Positions 5,060-6,158 of a stretch of DNA of 6,158 nt are shown here, piece after piece. The translations under genes were made by a program, and so were the position numbers. A model generated the notes under the pieces. It saw only the letters and a list, made by a program, of their open reading frames with translations, searched no databases and was not told the DNA's origin. The stretch's first letter is position 1, and each line of letters begins with the position of its first letter. Source of the DNA: JBEVEP01 sp040512755 (GTDB taxonomy: Bacteria > Pseudomonadota > Alphaproteobacteria > Rhizobiales > Rhizobiaceae); the NCBI GenBank assembly GCA_040512755.1, contig JBEVEP010000362.1, positions 1-6,158 on the forward strand. The letters are read 5' to 3'.

Positions 5060-5656
5060 ATGTCAAAGCTGAAAATTGCTGTCATCATCGGGTCCACGCG
5101 CGATTCCCGCTTTGGACCGAAGCCCGCACAGTGGATCTTCGAATTGACACAACAGCGGGAAAAGCTTGACGTCCAATTGCTCGACCTGAAAACGTTCGAC
5201 TTGCCGTTCTTCAACGAAAAGGCAACCAACCTCTGGATGCCGAGCGAGGATCCGAAGGCCATCGCCTGGCAGCAGAAAATCGACCAATTCGACGGCTTTA
5301 TCGTCGTTACGCCGGAATACAACCGTTCGATGCCTGCCTCGCTCAAGAACGCGTTCGATCAGGCCTACAATGAATGGAACAGGAAGCCGATCGGGTTCTT
5401 GGGCTATGGCGTGGTCGGCGCGGCCCGCGCCATAGAGCACGCCCGCTCCAGCGCCACCGAGTTGCATATGGTCAATCTGCGCTCGGCCGTGCACATCGGC
5501 GGTTCCGAGTTCTACAAGGTTCATCCCGGCATGGGAAATCAACCGATTTCGGCCATCGAGGAGGCGATCCTGCCTTCGGCCAACGACATGCTTGATCAAC
5601 TGATATGGTGGGGCGAAGCAACCAAGGCCAAACGTGCAGAAACAACGGTGGAGTGA
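5060..5656 (+). CDS. NADPH-dependent FMN reductase family protein
   Basis: The 198-residue protein is a flavodoxin-like NAD(P)H-dependent oxidoreductase of family PF03358 (relatives include ChrR/YieF quinone and chromate reductases), of normal length. KIAVIIGSTRDSRFG (residues 5-19) forms the first beta strand and the FMN phosphate loop GSTR. VVTPEYNRSMPASLKNAFD (82-100) is the second flavin-binding motif with the signature PEYN. GFLGYGVVGAARA (112-124) is the third segment, contacting the isoalloxazine ring. Members reduce FMN, quinones, azo compounds or metals in the cytoplasm, usually as dimers or tetramers; the substrate here cannot be told. The ATG at 5060 is well supported by GAGG at 5049-5052, spaced 7 bases, and by the usual family N-terminus. 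It has a 239-base leader gap, so it probably has its own promoter; none is obvious. Confidence 0.93.
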   Translation: MSKLKIAVIIGSTRDSRFGPKPAQWIFELTQQREKLDVQLLDLKTFDLPFFNEKATNLWMPSEDPKAIAWQQKIDQFDGFIVVTPEYNRSMPASLKNAFDQAYNEWNRKPIGFLGYGVVGAARAIEHARSSATELHMVNLRSAVHIGGSEFYKVHPGMGNQPISAIEEAILPSANDMLDQLIWWGEATKAKRAETTVE

Positions 5657-6000
5657 ACTTCGGCGAAGGTCGATTGTGCCGACAGAAGGAGTGGCCGCAC
5701 CCGCGCGGTACGCTCTGGGCCCACAGCTCTTTACGCATCTCGCCTATGCGGAGGCGTTGTCGAGCGGAAGGCGAATGAACGAACCGCCTGCTCCTGATCG
5801 ATCGTGACTAAGGCAAGGTTTCGCGATCTGAGCGCCGAACCGCCTAGGAAGCACGTTGTCGAACGGATCGTCGGAGATAGCGACCAGAACAAAAATCTAG
5901 TCAGGTGGCTGGCGGCAGAAAATCATCCCATCTTCGGCGCGATAAACGCAATCGACAAAGTCTACCTAGTTTATAGACTAAATGAGCAGGAGGCCGAACC
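5657..6000. other. Intergenic region with no clear gene
   Basis: These 344 bases lie between the reductase and the last gene. A 72-codon frame from a GTG at 5804 to 6022 exists, but it has no ribosome binding site, weak codon bias and no recognised similarity, and it overlaps the better-supported start at 6001 by 22 bases, so I do not call it. Near the end, AGTCTA (5959-5964) and TAGACT (5974-5979) form an inverted repeat just before the binding site of the last gene, a possible operator. Confidence 0.45.
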
Positions 6001-6158
6001 ATGTCCGGCATTGCTCACGTGACCGAAGCGTATCGGTCCAGACCACGTCTGACGGATGACATAGCAAAGCCGCTCCACACCAACATTGGGGTCGGATTCG
6101 CCTACTTAGCTTTAATCCTGTCGTTCGCCTTTACGGGCGCCATCGTCGTAGGGGTTAT
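6001..6158 (+). CDS. Small putative membrane protein, 3' partial
   Basis: The frame from ATG 6001 stays open to the window edge, giving 52 residues. AGGAGG at 5988-5993, seven bases before the ATG, is among the best ribosome binding sites here and decides the start. The first 28 residues (MSGIAHVTEAYRSRPRLTDD, then IAKPLHTN) are polar and face the cytoplasm by inference. They are followed by a hydrophobic stretch, residues 29-52 (IGVGFAYLALILSFAFTGAI, then VVGV), predicted as one membrane helix. I do not recognise the family. The end and full size are unknown. Confidence 0.7.
   Translation, partial: MSGIAHVTEAYRSRPRLTDDIAKPLHTNIGVGFAYLALILSFAFTGAIVVGV

Noticed and set aside
5063..5599. A 178-codon minus-strand open frame
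   Set aside because: It is fully antisense to the FMN reductase gene, which has all its flavin-binding motifs.
5804..6022. A 72-codon frame starting with GTG
   Set aside because: No binding site before the GTG, weak codon preference, and overlap with the well-supported start at 6001. It could be a remnant, but I cannot support it.

Overview
The window looks like chromosomal DNA of an alphaproteobacterium of the order Hyphomicrobiales (rhizobia and relatives such as Mesorhizobium, Ensifer, Rhizobium). Three things point there: moderately high GC, a DUF1236 secreted protein, and two tandem copies of a palindromic repeat (core GCAATTCCGGACGGAAAACC ... GGAATTGCTCT) that I remember as widespread in rhizobial intergenic DNA. 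The species cannot be fixed from the sequence.

Layout. Bases 1-1149 hold the C-terminal part of a RACo-type corrinoid-reactivating ATPase (COG3894 / DUF4445, ASKHA fold) whose start lies outside the window. Bases 1150-1801 have no convincing protein gene but hold a run of strong hairpins. The best part, about 1284-1419, has two C-rich hairpin loops and ends in a textbook intrinsic terminator, so I call it a candidate small RNA. A two-copy palindromic repeat follows at 1677-1802 and touches the stop codon of the next gene. Bases 1802-2107 (minus) and 2396-2701 (plus) are divergent 101-residue secreted proteins, the second from the DUF1236 family. A GYD-domain protein (2823-3155, minus) converges on the DUF1236 gene across a long hairpin. 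A tiny 32-codon gene (3370-3468, minus) may be shortened by an amber codon. A DUF5996 protein (3876-4820, plus) and an NADPH-dependent FMN reductase family protein (5060-5656, plus) follow. A small, probably membrane, protein begins at 6001 and runs off the end.

The genes do not form one pathway. Apart from the first gene, which would have belonged to a methyl-transfer cluster upstream, the window is a string of single-gene units, each with its own ribosome binding site and often its own hairpin. Most encode small envelope or cytoplasmic proteins of unknown or general stress-like role. I see no insertion sequence, phage gene, CRISPR array, tRNA or rRNA. I do not see a new multi-gene system; the most worthwhile lead is the candidate small RNA.
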